From NCBI RefSeq assembly GCF_900100945.1, contig NZ_FNCG01000012.1:124001-188000 (forward strand): 64,000 nt of DNA. The letters run 5' to 3'. How positions within the stretch are numbered: the first letter of the stretch is position 1; every line of letters starts with the position of its first letter. A program made the position numbers and the translations under genes. The DNA comes from Mucilaginibacter gossypii (GTDB lineage Bacteria > Bacteroidota > Bacteroidia > Sphingobacteriales > Sphingobacteriaceae). The notes below the pieces were generated by a model, which was not told the origin of the DNA, did no database searches, and was given only the letters and a program-made list of their open reading frames with translations. Shown one piece after another: positions 33,794 through 43,003 of this stretch.

Positions 33794-36760
33794 CTAATAA
33801 AATTTCTGATAGTAGTCAAAATAACTATCCAATATACTTTGGGTTGCTAATTTATCCAGATTTTCTTTGGTAATGATAAAAATGCTGTATTTATCCTTTG
33901 GAACCTTCATAATATCGGGTAGCAGAGGTACAATGGTACGTGCATAATCTTTAGCATCGGCAAGGCTGTAAAAACGGCCAACGTATATCAGCTGGTTATT
34001 TTCGCCAACGCTTTTAACGTGGTGGATTACTTCGCTGCGGGTGTATCGTGTACGGTTAAACTGCCCTACTCCAAAACGTGTAGAAGCCAGATTAGTTGTA
34101 CCACTGGATACATTTATCACAAAGTAATAGTTGCTGCTGTCGCGCTTGCTGAATATGTAGTTTACCGCTGGTGTATTGTTAATGGCGGCCGGGTGAACCG
34201 TAGCCACAGTATCTTTTTGTTTAGGTGCCTGCTGCGTGGCTATATCCCTTGAAGTATCCGGCATTTGGTGTTGCGGTAAAGGGATCTGGCCTACGGCAAG
34301 TTGTTTTGGTTGTTGAATTGCAGCCTGCTGAATTTGTGGTGCCGATGTTTTAGCTCCGGCTATTATACGCGTGTCCCGTTCGGGCAGGCGCTCCTGGGGA
34401 GTTACATTTTGTGCCGATGGGGTATATGGCGGACGGTATTCTGTTTGTTTTTGATATGCTACTGGTGGGGTAAAAGGGATCTCGTTAGGATCATCATTAA
34501 ATAATACCACCGGACGCGCAGCTATTTCGACCTTGTTCGAATCGATATAGGCCAGGTGTTGGTTTACCAGTGGGGCGATGAGCTTATCCTGCGGATATTT
34601 TGCGGCGATTAACTGCAGATCGGCCTGAAATGGCGGCAACTTTTCCATATGCCCGGCAGCAATAGCTTTCAGATAGTATAACTGCGCTGCATACCGGTTG
34701 TCAGGATATTTGTTAAGCAAATCATTTGCTTTCTCAATCACTTTTGCGTATTGCTTTTGAGCATACTGATCGTACACTTCGTTATAAAAGCCGTTAAATA
34801 CAGCATCTACATCTGCCAGCTTGCGTGCATAATCCGGATCGAGAATTACTTTAGCAAATACACTTTCCGGATACTCTTTAAGCAGCCTGTTTTTGTAATC
34901 GTTTGACTTTGCAGCGTCTATATCGGCATAAAGCCTGTACAGGTTATAATAAACTGAAGGCTTATCGTTGCTTTGAGGGAAACGCGCAAGCAGGGTTTCG
35001 TAAGTGGCAATAGCTTCCTTTTTATCTTCCAATACATCGCGATAAAAATTAGCCATTTCAAAATAGGCGTTATAAACCCTGAAATTTGATTGCTGCAGTA
35101 GGGCGGGAGTCAGAGGCAGGTTTTTAACCAGGTCCTGTCTAAAAGTGCCTGCCGATACATTGGCAGTATTATAAGCTGCGCTGCCAACAGGCGCATCCGG
35201 ATCATTAACCTGTGAGCCAATGCCGGTATTGGCTGTAGGAATACCAGTATTTGAACGCCTGCTGCGGCGCCAGTTATCGTCCAGCTTACGGTTGCCCCAT
35301 AAACGCTTAAAGTCATTATAACCCTGGCTTATGGCGCTGTTATTGTAAAAGTAAAACGTACTGCCGCTGTTTTTATTGGAGGAAGATGAATTATTGTTCC
35401 TGTCGAGCGTATTTGACATAGTGCCGTTATTGACATTGGCAGCGGCACCGGTGGTTTCCAAAGCGGCTTGTTGCTGCTGGCGTGTTTTGCGGGCTACCAT
35501 TTCATCTATATGGGCATCACGGGCTTTTTCATCCAAAGCGGCAAGCATTTGCAGAGTATCTTCGCGCGAGATGGTTTCAAGCAGGCGGGTAAGAATCTGC
35601 AGGTTATCGGCCTTTTTGCGGATGAGCTGATAACCGGGATAATTTGTCGACAGGTTATTGAGCGTACTGTCATAATAAAGCCTGGCGTTTGCGTAATCGG
35701 CCTTGTTTTTAAAGTTGATATCGGCAATGCGCAGGTATGACAGCCCTTTTTGGTTTTGGTTTTTGGTGCTAACCCGTACCGATTGCTTGTAACTTTTCAG
35801 CGCGTTGTCGATTTCGCCGGCTTTGAACTGTTGTTCACCAATCTGGTAATAGATCTGGTCGTAAAAATCGGCATTGTCTTCATTCTTAAGCAGGGCACGT
35901 AATAGGTCGATCTTACTGGCTTTAACACCGTTTTGATTGTCGCGTATGCGGATCCTGTTAAGGTTGGCATTAAATGCCATTTCAAAACTGGCGTTGCTTT
36001 TAACTATGCGGGTATAGCTTTCATAGGCATCGGCCGGCTTGAGGTTGACTTCCTGTAATTGGCCCAGGATAAATATCCAGCGGAGTTTGAGATTGCTGAT
36101 ATAACTGTATTTAATGGCCAGTTTAGCCATCTCTTGGGCTTCGGCATAGTTTTGGGTTAAGATATCATATTGCAGCTTGGTGGCGTAAACATCGGCAGTA
36201 ATATTTTTTTTAGGGTTGATATCCTGTATGGCCGAATCAATTACCAGTTTAGCTAAAGGTAACTGGTTAAGGTACATAAGCCCGCGGGCTTTCCATACCA
36301 AAGCCTCCTGCTTTAGATTGGCTTGTTTGCCAAATGAACGGGTTACATAATTACAATACTCAACAGCATCAAAATAATTAGCCTCCAGGTACCGGGATTT
36401 GCCCAGTACCAGGTAAGCATCACCTAAATAATGGCTTTGCTCCTTAATACTGATGATCTTGTTGGCTTTTACAATGGCTTCTTCCAGGTCCTTATCAGGC
36501 GTACCTGTTTGTGCGGTGGTATCGGGGTAAACATTTAATAGTTCACTATAGGCATCGGGAAAAGATGCTGCATAGCTTTCCTGCTTGAGCCTTAAAATTT
36601 CGTTAGCATTAAATAATATGTTGTAGTGGGCAGTGAGGTTTTGCATGGTGCGGTTAAACCCGCTTTGTTTTTCAAGCGAACAACCTGCCGCTACCAGTAT
36701 AACTGCAAACAGAAAAAAAAAGTGGGTGTTTGATTTATAGGATGATGATAATCGCCTCAA
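33794..36760 (-). CDS. sprE: T9SS/gliding lipoprotein SprE (PorW), TPR-rich
   Basis: A 988-residue outer-membrane lipoprotein (lipobox VAAGC, Cys27). The block SGFNRTMQNLTAHYNILFNA just after the cysteine is typical of SprE/PorW, needed for type IX secretion and gliding. Many tetratricopeptide-like helical repeats follow (about 60-420 and 560-760), with a Gln/Asn/Ser-rich linker between. The C-terminal domain (YYFVINVSSGTTNLASTRFG ... IYVGRFYSLADAKDYARTIV) is SPOR-like. PBP1A is encoded directly downstream. The assignment is from the N-terminal motif, domain plan and length. Confidence 0.82.
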   Translation of the reverse strand: MRRLSSSYKSNTHFFFLFAVILVAAGCSLEKQSGFNRTMQNLTAHYNILFNANEILRLKQESYAASFPDAYSELLNVYPDTTAQTGTPDKDLEEAIVKANKIISIKEQSHYLGDAYLVLGKSRYLEANYFDAVEYCNYVTRSFGKQANLKQEALVWKARGLMYLNQLPLAKLVIDSAIQDINPKKNITADVYATKLQYDILTQNYAEAQEMAKLAIKYSYISNLKLRWIFILGQLQEVNLKPADAYESYTRIVKSNASFEMAFNANLNRIRIRDNQNGVKASKIDLLRALLKNEDNADFYDQIYYQIGEQQFKAGEIDNALKSYKQSVRVSTKNQNQKGLSYLRIADINFKNKADYANARLYYDSTLNNLSTNYPGYQLIRKKADNLQILTRLLETISREDTLQMLAALDEKARDAHIDEMVARKTRQQQQAALETTGAAANVNNGTMSNTLDRNNNSSSSNKNSGSTFYFYNNSAISQGYNDFKRLWGNRKLDDNWRRSRRSNTGIPTANTGIGSQVNDPDAPVGSAAYNTANVSAGTFRQDLVKNLPLTPALLQQSNFRVYNAYFEMANFYRDVLEDKKEAIATYETLLARFPQSNDKPSVYYNLYRLYADIDAAKSNDYKNRLLKEYPESVFAKVILDPDYARKLADVDAVFNGFYNEVYDQYAQKQYAKVIEKANDLLNKYPDNRYAAQLYYLKAIAAGHMEKLPPFQADLQLIAAKYPQDKLIAPLVNQHLAYIDSNKVEIAARPVVLFNDDPNEIPFTPPVAYQKQTEYRPPYTPSAQNVTPQERLPERDTRIIAGAKTSAPQIQQAAIQQPKQLAVGQIPLPQHQMPDTSRDIATQQAPKQKDTVATVHPAAINNTPAVNYIFSKRDSSNYYFVINVSSGTTNLASTRFGVGQFNRTRYTRSEVIHHVKSVGENNQLIYVGRFYSLADAKDYARTIVPLLPDIMKVPKDKYSIFIITKENLDKLATQSILDSYFDYYQKFY

Positions 36761-36830
36761 TGCTATATGGTAGTTAAAAAAGCATTGCTAAAATACTAAA
36801 GATTATGCAATAGGTTTAATAAATTTGCGC

Positions 36831-37061
36831 ATGCCCGAAAATGACGAAAATAACAAAGATGAGGTAGGTAAGGAGGTTAGCAGCTATGCTAAGTTTTCCG
36901 GTATCGCGTTCCAGATGATCGTGGTCATCGGTATTTGCGCCTTCGTTGGTTATAAAATTGACGAGAGCGCCCGGCATGCTGTAAAGTGGGTTACTGCCGC
37001 ACTTTCGCTTACCGGGGTGTTCATTGCATTATTCCTTGTTATTCGATCTGTAAAAAATTGA
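36831..37061 (+). CDS. atpZ: AtpZ/AtpI family ATPase assembly protein
   Basis: A 76-residue protein with two transmembrane helices (FSGIAFQMIVVIGICAFVGY and WVTAALSLTGVFIALFLVI) after a charged N-terminus, as in the AtpZ/AtpI family that leads atp operons. A TTG two codons upstream is also in frame; I use the ATG. It diverges from sprE and overlaps the next gene's TTG start. Confidence 0.8.
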   Translation: MPENDENNKDEVGKEVSSYAKFSGIAFQMIVVIGICAFVGYKIDESARHAVKWVTAALSLTGVFIALFLVIRSVKN

Positions 37062-37447
37062 CAAAATTGGCGCGCGTTATCCTATCCTTTTTCCTGTTCG
37101 TAATTATCACGGCAATCCCTCCTGTTTTGCTTATTTATACCGGCCATGCCAACTGGCTCGTACCGCGCTTTTGGCTCATCTTTTTTTTTATATCGATGCT
37201 TACATTTATCACCGTTTTTTTGGTGAATTTTGTGGGTAAGATCAACTACTCGCTGTACACTCAAACCTTTCTTGCTGCTACTACTGTCAAGATTTTAGCG
37301 GCAATGTTCTTCGCCCTGTTTTTTCTGATGAAGATAAAACCAAACAACGGGATTTTCCTGGTCAATTTTTTTTACGTTTATTTCTTAAACATAGCCTTTG
37401 AAATTTACGGTTTGTTGTGTACCTTGCGCAACCAAAAATTAAAGTAA
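37058..37447 (+). CDS. AtpI-like small membrane protein of the atp operon
   Basis: A 129-residue protein with four transmembrane helices (VILSFFLFVIITAIPPVLLI, WLIFFFISMLTFITVFLVNF, ILAAMFFALFFLMKI, LVNFFYVYFLNIAFEIYGLL). It starts at a TTG overlapping the stop of the AtpZ gene (4 bases) and ends 14 bases before atpB. It sits where AtpI is usual and is likely its counterpart in this phylum, helping c-ring assembly. No conserved catalytic residue is visible. Confidence 0.65.
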   Translation: MTKLARVILSFFLFVIITAIPPVLLIYTGHANWLVPRFWLIFFFISMLTFITVFLVNFVGKINYSLYTQTFLAATTVKILAAMFFALFFLMKIKPNNGIFLVNFFYVYFLNIAFEIYGLLCTLRNQKLK

Positions 37448-37461
37448 AAAACTCTCTGCTA

Positions 37462-38544
37462 ATGGATTTTAGGCCTGTTTTGAACTCAAAAAAAATCACC
37501 TTAGGTATCGTTTTAAGCGTTTTTTCGCTGTTTGTATCTGTAAAAGCACTCGCTTTACAAGAAAAAAATCCCGCTGAGCCCGCCACCGAAACAAAGGAAG
37601 AAGCCAAATTTGATCCGACTGAAACCATTATGGAGCACATTTCGGATTCCCATTATTTCCACATAGGTGGAAAACTTGCTATGCCGCTTCCGGTAATACT
37701 TTACACTGATAAAGGACTTGAAGTTTTCATGTCGTCAGTGTTTGAAGAGGGTGAAAAAATTCACGGGGGTAAATACTATAAATACGCCCTTGTGCATGAT
37801 AAAATAAAAGCAGTAACCGGCGAAGATAAAACAGAAGATACTGCGGCCAAAGTTTTCGATCTGTCTATCACCAAAAATGTAGCTTCAATGCTGATGTCAG
37901 TTTTTGCATTGCTTCTTATTTTTCTTAGTGTGGCATCAGCCTATCGGAAGCGTATTGGTAAAGCTCCAAAGGGCTTGCAGTCGTTCCTTGAGCCCGTTAT
38001 TTTATTTGTGCGCGATGAGATCGCGTTGCCAAATATCGGTTATAAATATGCGCGTTTTATGCCGTTATTGTTGACCGTGTTTTTCTTTATCCTGATTAAT
38101 AACCTGATTGGTTTAGTGCCGTTCTTTCCGGGTGGTTCAAACCTTACCGGTAATATCGCTGTGACTATGGTGCTTGCAGTGATAACCCTGCTGGTAGTTA
38201 ATTTTAATGGTAACAAACACTATTGGGCGCACATTTTTGTACCAAGCTCAGTGCCGGTTTGGTTGTGGCCATTATGGTGGGTTGTTGAGATATTGGGGAT
38301 CTTTTCAAAGCCATTCGCATTAATGATTCGTTTGTTCGCAAACATTACAGCGGGTCACATTATTGTACTTAGCTTAATATCACTGATATTCGTGTTTAAG
38401 TCTGTGGCTATCGCGCCAGTATCTGTAGCTTTCGTGGTGTTTATGGATGTGCTTGAATTATTGGTTGCCATGTTACAGGCGTTCATTTTTACACTGCTTA
38501 CCGCCTTGTTTATTGGTACTGCGATTGAGGAGCACCATCATTAA
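37462..38544 (+). CDS. atpB: ATP synthase F0 subunit a
   Basis: A 360-residue proton-channel subunit. The Bacteroidota-type N-terminal extension includes a signal-like helix (ITLGIVLSVFSLFVSVKALA) and a soluble part of about 110 residues. The membrane core has NNLIGLVPFFPGGSNLTGNI and the essential arginine in LMIRLFANITAGHI. The open frame extends upstream to 37417, but this ATG is the natural start. Confidence 0.93.
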   Translation: MDFRPVLNSKKITLGIVLSVFSLFVSVKALALQEKNPAEPATETKEEAKFDPTETIMEHISDSHYFHIGGKLAMPLPVILYTDKGLEVFMSSVFEEGEKIHGGKYYKYALVHDKIKAVTGEDKTEDTAAKVFDLSITKNVASMLMSVFALLLIFLSVASAYRKRIGKAPKGLQSFLEPVILFVRDEIALPNIGYKYARFMPLLLTVFFFILINNLIGLVPFFPGGSNLTGNIAVTMVLAVITLLVVNFNGNKHYWAHIFVPSSVPVWLWPLWWVVEILGIFSKPFALMIRLFANITAGHIIVLSLISLIFVFKSVAIAPVSVAFVVFMDVLELLVAMLQAFIFTLLTALFIGTAIEEHHH

Positions 38545-38590
38545 TTAGTAAATAACTATAAATATATATTAACATTTTAAATTTAAAATC

Positions 38591-38800
38591 ATGATTGGAA
38601 GTATTGCTGCATTAGGTGCAGGTTTAGCGGTAATCGGTGCTGGTATCGGTATCGGTCAGGTTGGTGGTAAAGCCATGGAAGGTATATCACGTCAGCCAGA
38701 AGCTGCTTCAAAAATCCAAACTGCCATGATCATCGCTGCAGCTCTTATCGAAGGTGCTGCTTTGTTCGGTGTGGTAGTATCATTCCTGGGCTTACGTTAA
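38591..38800 (+). CDS. atpE: ATP synthase F0 subunit c
   Basis: A 69-residue hairpin of two helices. The loop carries the usual RQPEA motif, and the proton-binding glutamate is in AALIEGAALF. The residue after the Glu is Gly rather than Ser/Thr, so the sodium-binding signature is absent and protons are the likely coupling ion. Confidence 0.95.
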   Translation: MIGSIAALGAGLAVIGAGIGIGQVGGKAMEGISRQPEAASKIQTAMIIAAALIEGAALFGVVVSFLGLR

Positions 38801-38815
38801 TCAGCTCAAAAAATT

Positions 38816-38855
38816 AGGAACCGCGGCCGGCGCGATTGGCACCGGAGCGGTTCTT
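38816..38855 (+). promoter_or_regulatory. Intercistronic hairpin between atpE and atpF
   Basis: AGGAACCGC pairs with GCGGTTCTT (one G-U), with an inner GCCGGCGC/GCACCGG stem. It lies 15 bases after atpE inside the operon. As the c subunit is needed in about tenfold excess, such a hairpin could stabilise the upstream mRNA or cause partial termination; this role is inferred. Confidence 0.5.
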
Positions 38856-38897
38856 ATTAAAATGTTTTATTAAAGTAGAAAAAGAGATCAATATAAA

Positions 38898-39392
38898 ATG
38901 AATCCATTAGTTGTCCCAGATTTAGGTTTAGTTGTTTGGACCACAGTAGCCTTCGCTTTTCTGTTTTTTATTTTAGCTAAGTTTGCCTGGAAACCGATCA
39001 TGGCAGCCATTGGCGAGCGTGAACGTTCAATTGAAGATGCGTTATTAAAAGCAGAAGCTGCTAAAGAAGAAATGAGCCGTTTAACTAACGAGAACGAATC
39101 GTTAATTAAACAAGCCCGTGCAGAGCGCGACCTGATCTTGTCTGAAGCACGTAAAGCTAAAGATCAGATCGTATCTGATGCTAAAGAGGTTGCACACAAA
39201 GAAGGTGCACGTATGATTGAGCTTGCCCGTGTTGAAATTAACAACCAAAAAGCAATTGCTTTAGCTGATGTTAAAAACCAGGTAGCTACTTTATCTTTGG
39301 AGATTGCCGAGAAGATCCTTCGTAAGCAATTTGAAGATCAGCAGCAACAAGACGAATTGGTTAGCCAATTATTGAAAGAAGTGAAGTTATAA
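38898..39392 (+). CDS. atpF: ATP synthase F0 subunit b
   Basis: A 164-residue stator subunit with one N-terminal transmembrane helix (LVVWTTVAFAFLFFILAKFA) and a long charged coiled coil (AEAAKEEMSRLTNENESLIK and on) that joins F0 to delta and alpha. Confidence 0.95.
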   Translation: MNPLVVPDLGLVVWTTVAFAFLFFILAKFAWKPIMAAIGERERSIEDALLKAEAAKEEMSRLTNENESLIKQARAERDLILSEARKAKDQIVSDAKEVAHKEGARMIELARVEINNQKAIALADVKNQVATLSLEIAEKILRKQFEDQQQQDELVSQLLKEVKL

Positions 39393-39502
39393 GATTTCGG
39401 ATTTGGGGCGTAGAATTTCGGATTTAATCCGGTACTCGCTGACCTATTCAAAACCGAAATTCAAATTGAAAATTCCGAAATCGAAAATTCGAAATCCGAA
39501 AT
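39393..39502. repeat. Iterated-word palindrome between atpF and atpH
   Basis: The left half repeats GATTTCGGATTT/GAATTTCGGATTT words (39393-39430). The right half (39454-39502) repeats the reverse complement, such as AATTCCGAAATCG and GAAATCCGAAAT. It can fold into a long imperfect hairpin inside the operon. Confidence 0.65.
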
Positions 39503-39510
39503 AAAAAAAC

Positions 39511-40053
39511 ATGTCAGAAATCACGGTAGCAACCAGGTACGCCAAATCGATCATTGATCTTGCACAGGAACAAGGAATTGTTGCAGAGGTCAAAGCCGAT
39601 ATGGACCTTTTCTTAAAAACCCTGAAGGGCAGCCCCGAACTGGTAGCAGTATTGGCTAATCCTATTATATCTCATTCAAAAAAGATCAAGATCCTTGACG
39701 AGATATTTTTAAATAAGGTTAGCAAAACTACTATCGCTTTCTTTAAGCTGATGGTTAACAAAGGGCGCGGCGAAGTATTATATTTTACCGCCGGCGAGTA
39801 CATTAACCTGTACAATGTTAAAAACCATATCACCAAAGCTAAGGTAACATCAGCTACTGCGCTTTCTGAAGCTAATAAGAAAACATTGGTTGCCGAATTG
39901 CAACAATCAGTTGGCGGTACAGTAGTGCTGGAAACTAAAGTTGACCCGGCTTTGATAGGCGGTTTTGTGTTAACTATAGGTGACAGGCAGGTTGATACCA
40001 GTATTGCCGCAAGCCTGAGGAAAATGAAAAAGGAATTTGCTGTAAAGGCGTAA
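39511..40053 (+). CDS. atpH: ATP synthase F1 subunit delta
   Basis: A 180-residue stator-cap subunit. It opens VATRYAKSIIDLAQEQGIVA, has the NPIISHSKKIKILDEIF loop, and ends with the GGFVLTIGDRQVDTSIAASL block typical of delta/OSCP. Confidence 0.93.
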   Translation: MSEITVATRYAKSIIDLAQEQGIVAEVKADMDLFLKTLKGSPELVAVLANPIISHSKKIKILDEIFLNKVSKTTIAFFKLMVNKGRGEVLYFTAGEYINLYNVKNHITKAKVTSATALSEANKKTLVAELQQSVGGTVVLETKVDPALIGGFVLTIGDRQVDTSIAASLRKMKKEFAVKA

Positions 40054-40095
40054 TTAGTAAGTATTAAAAGTAAAACTCTAAATAAATTTTAAACA

Positions 40096-41670
40096 ATGGT
40101 AGAGGTAAGACCAGACGAAGTATCAGCAATTTTGCGTCAGCAGTTGGCCGGCTTCAAGTCAGAATCTGAATTAGAAGAAGTGGGTACTGTACTCCAGGTG
40201 GGTGACGGTATCGCACGCGTTTATGGATTAACTAAAGTACAGTCGGGTGAGTTGGTTGAGTTTGGCACAGGATTGCAAGGCATCGTACTTAACCTTGAAG
40301 AAGATAACGTGGGTGTGGTATTGTTAGGTAAATCTGACGATATTAAAGAAGGTGATACCGTTAAACGTACCAACAGGATTGCATCAATCAACGTAGGCGA
40401 AGGCATGCTTGGCCGTGTTGTTGATACCTTGGGTGCCCCTATTGATGGTAAAGGCCCAATCACCGGTCAAACTTACGAGATGCCGCTTGAGCGTAAAGCG
40501 CCAGGTGTAATCTATCGTCAGCCTGTAACCGAGCCATTACAAACTGGTATCAAAGCTATCGACGCGATGATCCCTATCGGTCGTGGCCAGCGTGAGTTGG
40601 TTATCGGTGACCGTCAAACCGGTAAAACTGCGGTTTGTATCGATACCATCATCAACCAAAAAGAATTTTATGATGCAGGTAAACCTGTAATCTGTATATA
40701 TGTAGCTTGCGGACAAAAAGCATCAACTGTTGCTAACATTGTTCGTACGCTTGAAGAGAACGGCGCTATGCCTTACTCTATCGTAGTTGCTGCTAACGCT
40801 TCAGACTCTGCTACCATGCAGTTCTTTGCTCCGTTTGCAGGTGCAGCTATCGGCGAGTACTTCCGTGATACAGGCCGTCCGGCTTTGATCATCTATGATG
40901 ACTTGTCAAAACAAGCTGTTGCTTACCGTGAGGTTTCATTGTTGTTACGTCGTCCACCGGGCCGTGAGGCTTACCCGGGTGATGTATTTTACCTGCACAG
41001 CCGTTTATTAGAGCGTGCCGCTAAAATCAACTCAAATGATTCTATCGCGCAGCAAATGAACGACCTTCCTGAGTCAATCAAAGGCATCGTTAAAGGTGGT
41101 GGTTCATTAACAGCTCTTCCAATCATTGAAACACAAGCTGGTGACGTATCTGCATACATCCCAACCAACGTAATCTCTATCACCGACGGTCAGATCTTCC
41201 TTGAATCTAACTTGTTCAACGCAGGTGTTCGTCCGGCTATCAACGTAGGTATCTCTGTATCACGTGTAGGTGGTAACGCACAGATCAAATCAATGAAGAA
41301 AGTTGCCGGTACTTTGAAACTTGACCAGGCTCAGTTCCGTGAGCTTGAGGCATTCTCAAAATTCGGTTCTGACCTTGACGCTTCAACCAAAAACGTGTTA
41401 GATAAAGGTATCCGTAACGTAGAGATCTTGAAACAAGGTCAATACTCACCGGTGACTGTAGAAAAACAAGTTGCTATCATTTACTTAGGTACAAAAAACT
41501 TAATGCGTAACGTACCGGTAAATAAGGTAAGGGAATTCGAAACCGAATTTACCGATCAGTTAGAAGCTCGTCACCCAGAAGTTTTAGCTGCCCTTAAAGC
41601 AGGTAAATTTGACGACCAGCTTACCGGCGTACTGGAAACAGTAGCTAAAGAACTGTCAGCAAGGTATTAA
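40096..41670 (+). CDS. atpA: ATP synthase F1 subunit alpha
   Basis: A 524-residue nucleotide-binding subunit. The Walker A motif is GDRQTGKTAV near residue 172, and the Walker B strand is ALIIYDDLSKQAVAYRE. The alpha signature PAINVGISVSRVGG is near residue 375. It begins with the usual N-terminal VRPDEVSAILRQQL helix. Confidence 0.96.
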   Translation: MVEVRPDEVSAILRQQLAGFKSESELEEVGTVLQVGDGIARVYGLTKVQSGELVEFGTGLQGIVLNLEEDNVGVVLLGKSDDIKEGDTVKRTNRIASINVGEGMLGRVVDTLGAPIDGKGPITGQTYEMPLERKAPGVIYRQPVTEPLQTGIKAIDAMIPIGRGQRELVIGDRQTGKTAVCIDTIINQKEFYDAGKPVICIYVACGQKASTVANIVRTLEENGAMPYSIVVAANASDSATMQFFAPFAGAAIGEYFRDTGRPALIIYDDLSKQAVAYREVSLLLRRPPGREAYPGDVFYLHSRLLERAAKINSNDSIAQQMNDLPESIKGIVKGGGSLTALPIIETQAGDVSAYIPTNVISITDGQIFLESNLFNAGVRPAINVGISVSRVGGNAQIKSMKKVAGTLKLDQAQFRELEAFSKFGSDLDASTKNVLDKGIRNVEILKQGQYSPVTVEKQVAIIYLGTKNLMRNVPVNKVREFETEFTDQLEARHPEVLAALKAGKFDDQLTGVLETVAKELSARY

Positions 41671-41675
41671 TTTTT

Positions 41676-41810
41676 AGATTTGAGATGTTAGATGTGAGAT
41701 ATGAGACTGGTCTCTTCCACATCTGACGTCTTTATATAAATTAGATAAACAGATTGAAAGTGCAGATGTGAGGCTATCTCAAATCTCATATCTCAAATCT
41801 CACATCTCAA
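41676..41810. repeat. Iterated-word palindrome between atpA and atpG
   Basis: The left arm has GAGAT/TGAGAT words (AGATTTGAGATGTTAGATGT, then GAGATATGAGA). The right arm has the complement (TATCTCAAATCTCATATCTC, then AAATCTCACATCTC). A smaller inner pair is CCACATCTG with CAGATGTGA. The layout is the same as in the atpF-atpH gap but with a different word. Confidence 0.65.
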
Positions 41811-41816
41811 TAAAGA

Positions 41817-42704
41817 ATGGCTAATTTAAAAGAAGTAAGAAACAGGATCAAATCTGTATCATCAACCCAGCAGATCACCAAGGCTATGAAAATGGTTTCG
41901 GCTGCTAAGTTGAAACGTGCTACCAACGCTATTATTCAGCTGCGCCCTTACGCAAGTAAGTTGAAGGACCTGCTGGCTAACTTATCTGCAAGTTTGGAGG
42001 ATAACACTTCTCCATACCTTCAGGAGCGTGAGCCGGTACGTGTATTGGTAGTTGTGGTATCATCAAACCGTGGTTTGGCCGGTGCTTTCAACGCTAACGT
42101 TATTAAAACAGCCAATAACCTTATTGCCGAAAAATATCCTAAACAGCTTTCTGCCGGTAACGTATCTATTGTTGCTATCGGTAAAAAAGCCCAGGAGTTT
42201 TACCAAAGGCGTAAGTACAACGTAATTGGTAATAACAACGACCTGTACTCGGATCTTAATTTCGAGAATGCTTCAAAAATTACCGAAGCGATTATGCAGG
42301 GCTTTGTTAACGGCGACTACGACCGTGTGGAACTGGTGTATAACCACTTCCGTAATGCCGCGGTACAATACCTGATTGCTGAACAGTTATTACCGGTGCC
42401 AAAGGCCGAGAAGAAAGAGGAAATAAAGGCAGCTAATGTTGATTACATCCTTGAGCCATCACAACAGGAAATTGTTGAGCAACTGATCCCTAAAAACATC
42501 AAGATCCAACTGTACCGTGCTGTATTGGATTCAAACGCTTCTGAACACGGTGCCCGTATGACAGCGATGGACAAAGCAACCGAAAATGCCGGCGAGCTTT
42601 TGAAATCATTAAAACTTTCGTACAACCAGGCCCGTCAGGCAGCCATCACTACCGAGCTTACCGAGATCGTGAGTGGCGCGGCAGCCCTTTCAGGCGGTAA
42701 CTAA
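41817..42704 (+). CDS. atpG: ATP synthase F1 subunit gamma
   Basis: A 295-residue rotor shaft. The N-terminal helix has VRNRIKSVSSTQQITKAMKM and the C-terminal helix MTAMDKATENAGELLKSLKL, both typical. It is the last gene of the operon here; beta and epsilon (atpD, atpC) are not in this window, as is common in Bacteroidota, where they lie at a separate locus. Confidence 0.95.
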   Translation: MANLKEVRNRIKSVSSTQQITKAMKMVSAAKLKRATNAIIQLRPYASKLKDLLANLSASLEDNTSPYLQEREPVRVLVVVVSSNRGLAGAFNANVIKTANNLIAEKYPKQLSAGNVSIVAIGKKAQEFYQRRKYNVIGNNNDLYSDLNFENASKITEAIMQGFVNGDYDRVELVYNHFRNAAVQYLIAEQLLPVPKAEKKEEIKAANVDYILEPSQQEIVEQLIPKNIKIQLYRAVLDSNASEHGARMTAMDKATENAGELLKSLKLSYNQARQAAITTELTEIVSGAAALSGGN

Positions 42705-42726
42705 GTTTAAGAGTACTTTTATATAG

Positions 42727-42758
42727 AAAAGGCTTTCCGGAAGGAAGGCCTTTTTTTT
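42727..42758 (+). terminator. Rho-independent terminator of the atp operon
   Basis: AAAAGGCTTTCC pairs with GGAAGGCCTTTT (one G-U) around GGAA, followed by a run of T. Confidence 0.85.
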
Positions 42759-42899
42759 GAACCTTGATTTTTGGGATTGGAGGATTGTCTTGATACCCCG
42801 TTACCCAAACGCTGATTAAAGTTACGCTATCGCTAAACTCAACCAGTACTTGCAAAAAAGCAAATCCCCAAATCAGTTTAATCCAAAAAATCCTGGTTC
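42759..42899. repeat. Iterated-word palindrome after the atp operon
   Basis: GAACCTTGATTTTTGGGATT on the left is matched by the complement of AATCCAAAAAATCCTGGTTC on the right (17 of 20 bases). Further GATT/AATC words fill the space. It lies directly after the atp terminator. Confidence 0.55.
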
Positions 42900-43003
42900 A
42901 GACGAAATCAGCGAAATCACCATAATCATAACAAAAATCAGCCGTCTGGGTTGCCTCTTGCCACTCTTCGGTATCAATGTATACCAAAGAAAATTAAACA
43001 GTT

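Noticed and set aside
38591..38800. Sodium-type c subunit of ATP synthase
   Set aside because: A glutamine is present in helix 1, but the Ser/Thr after the key Glu is missing, so proton coupling is more likely.
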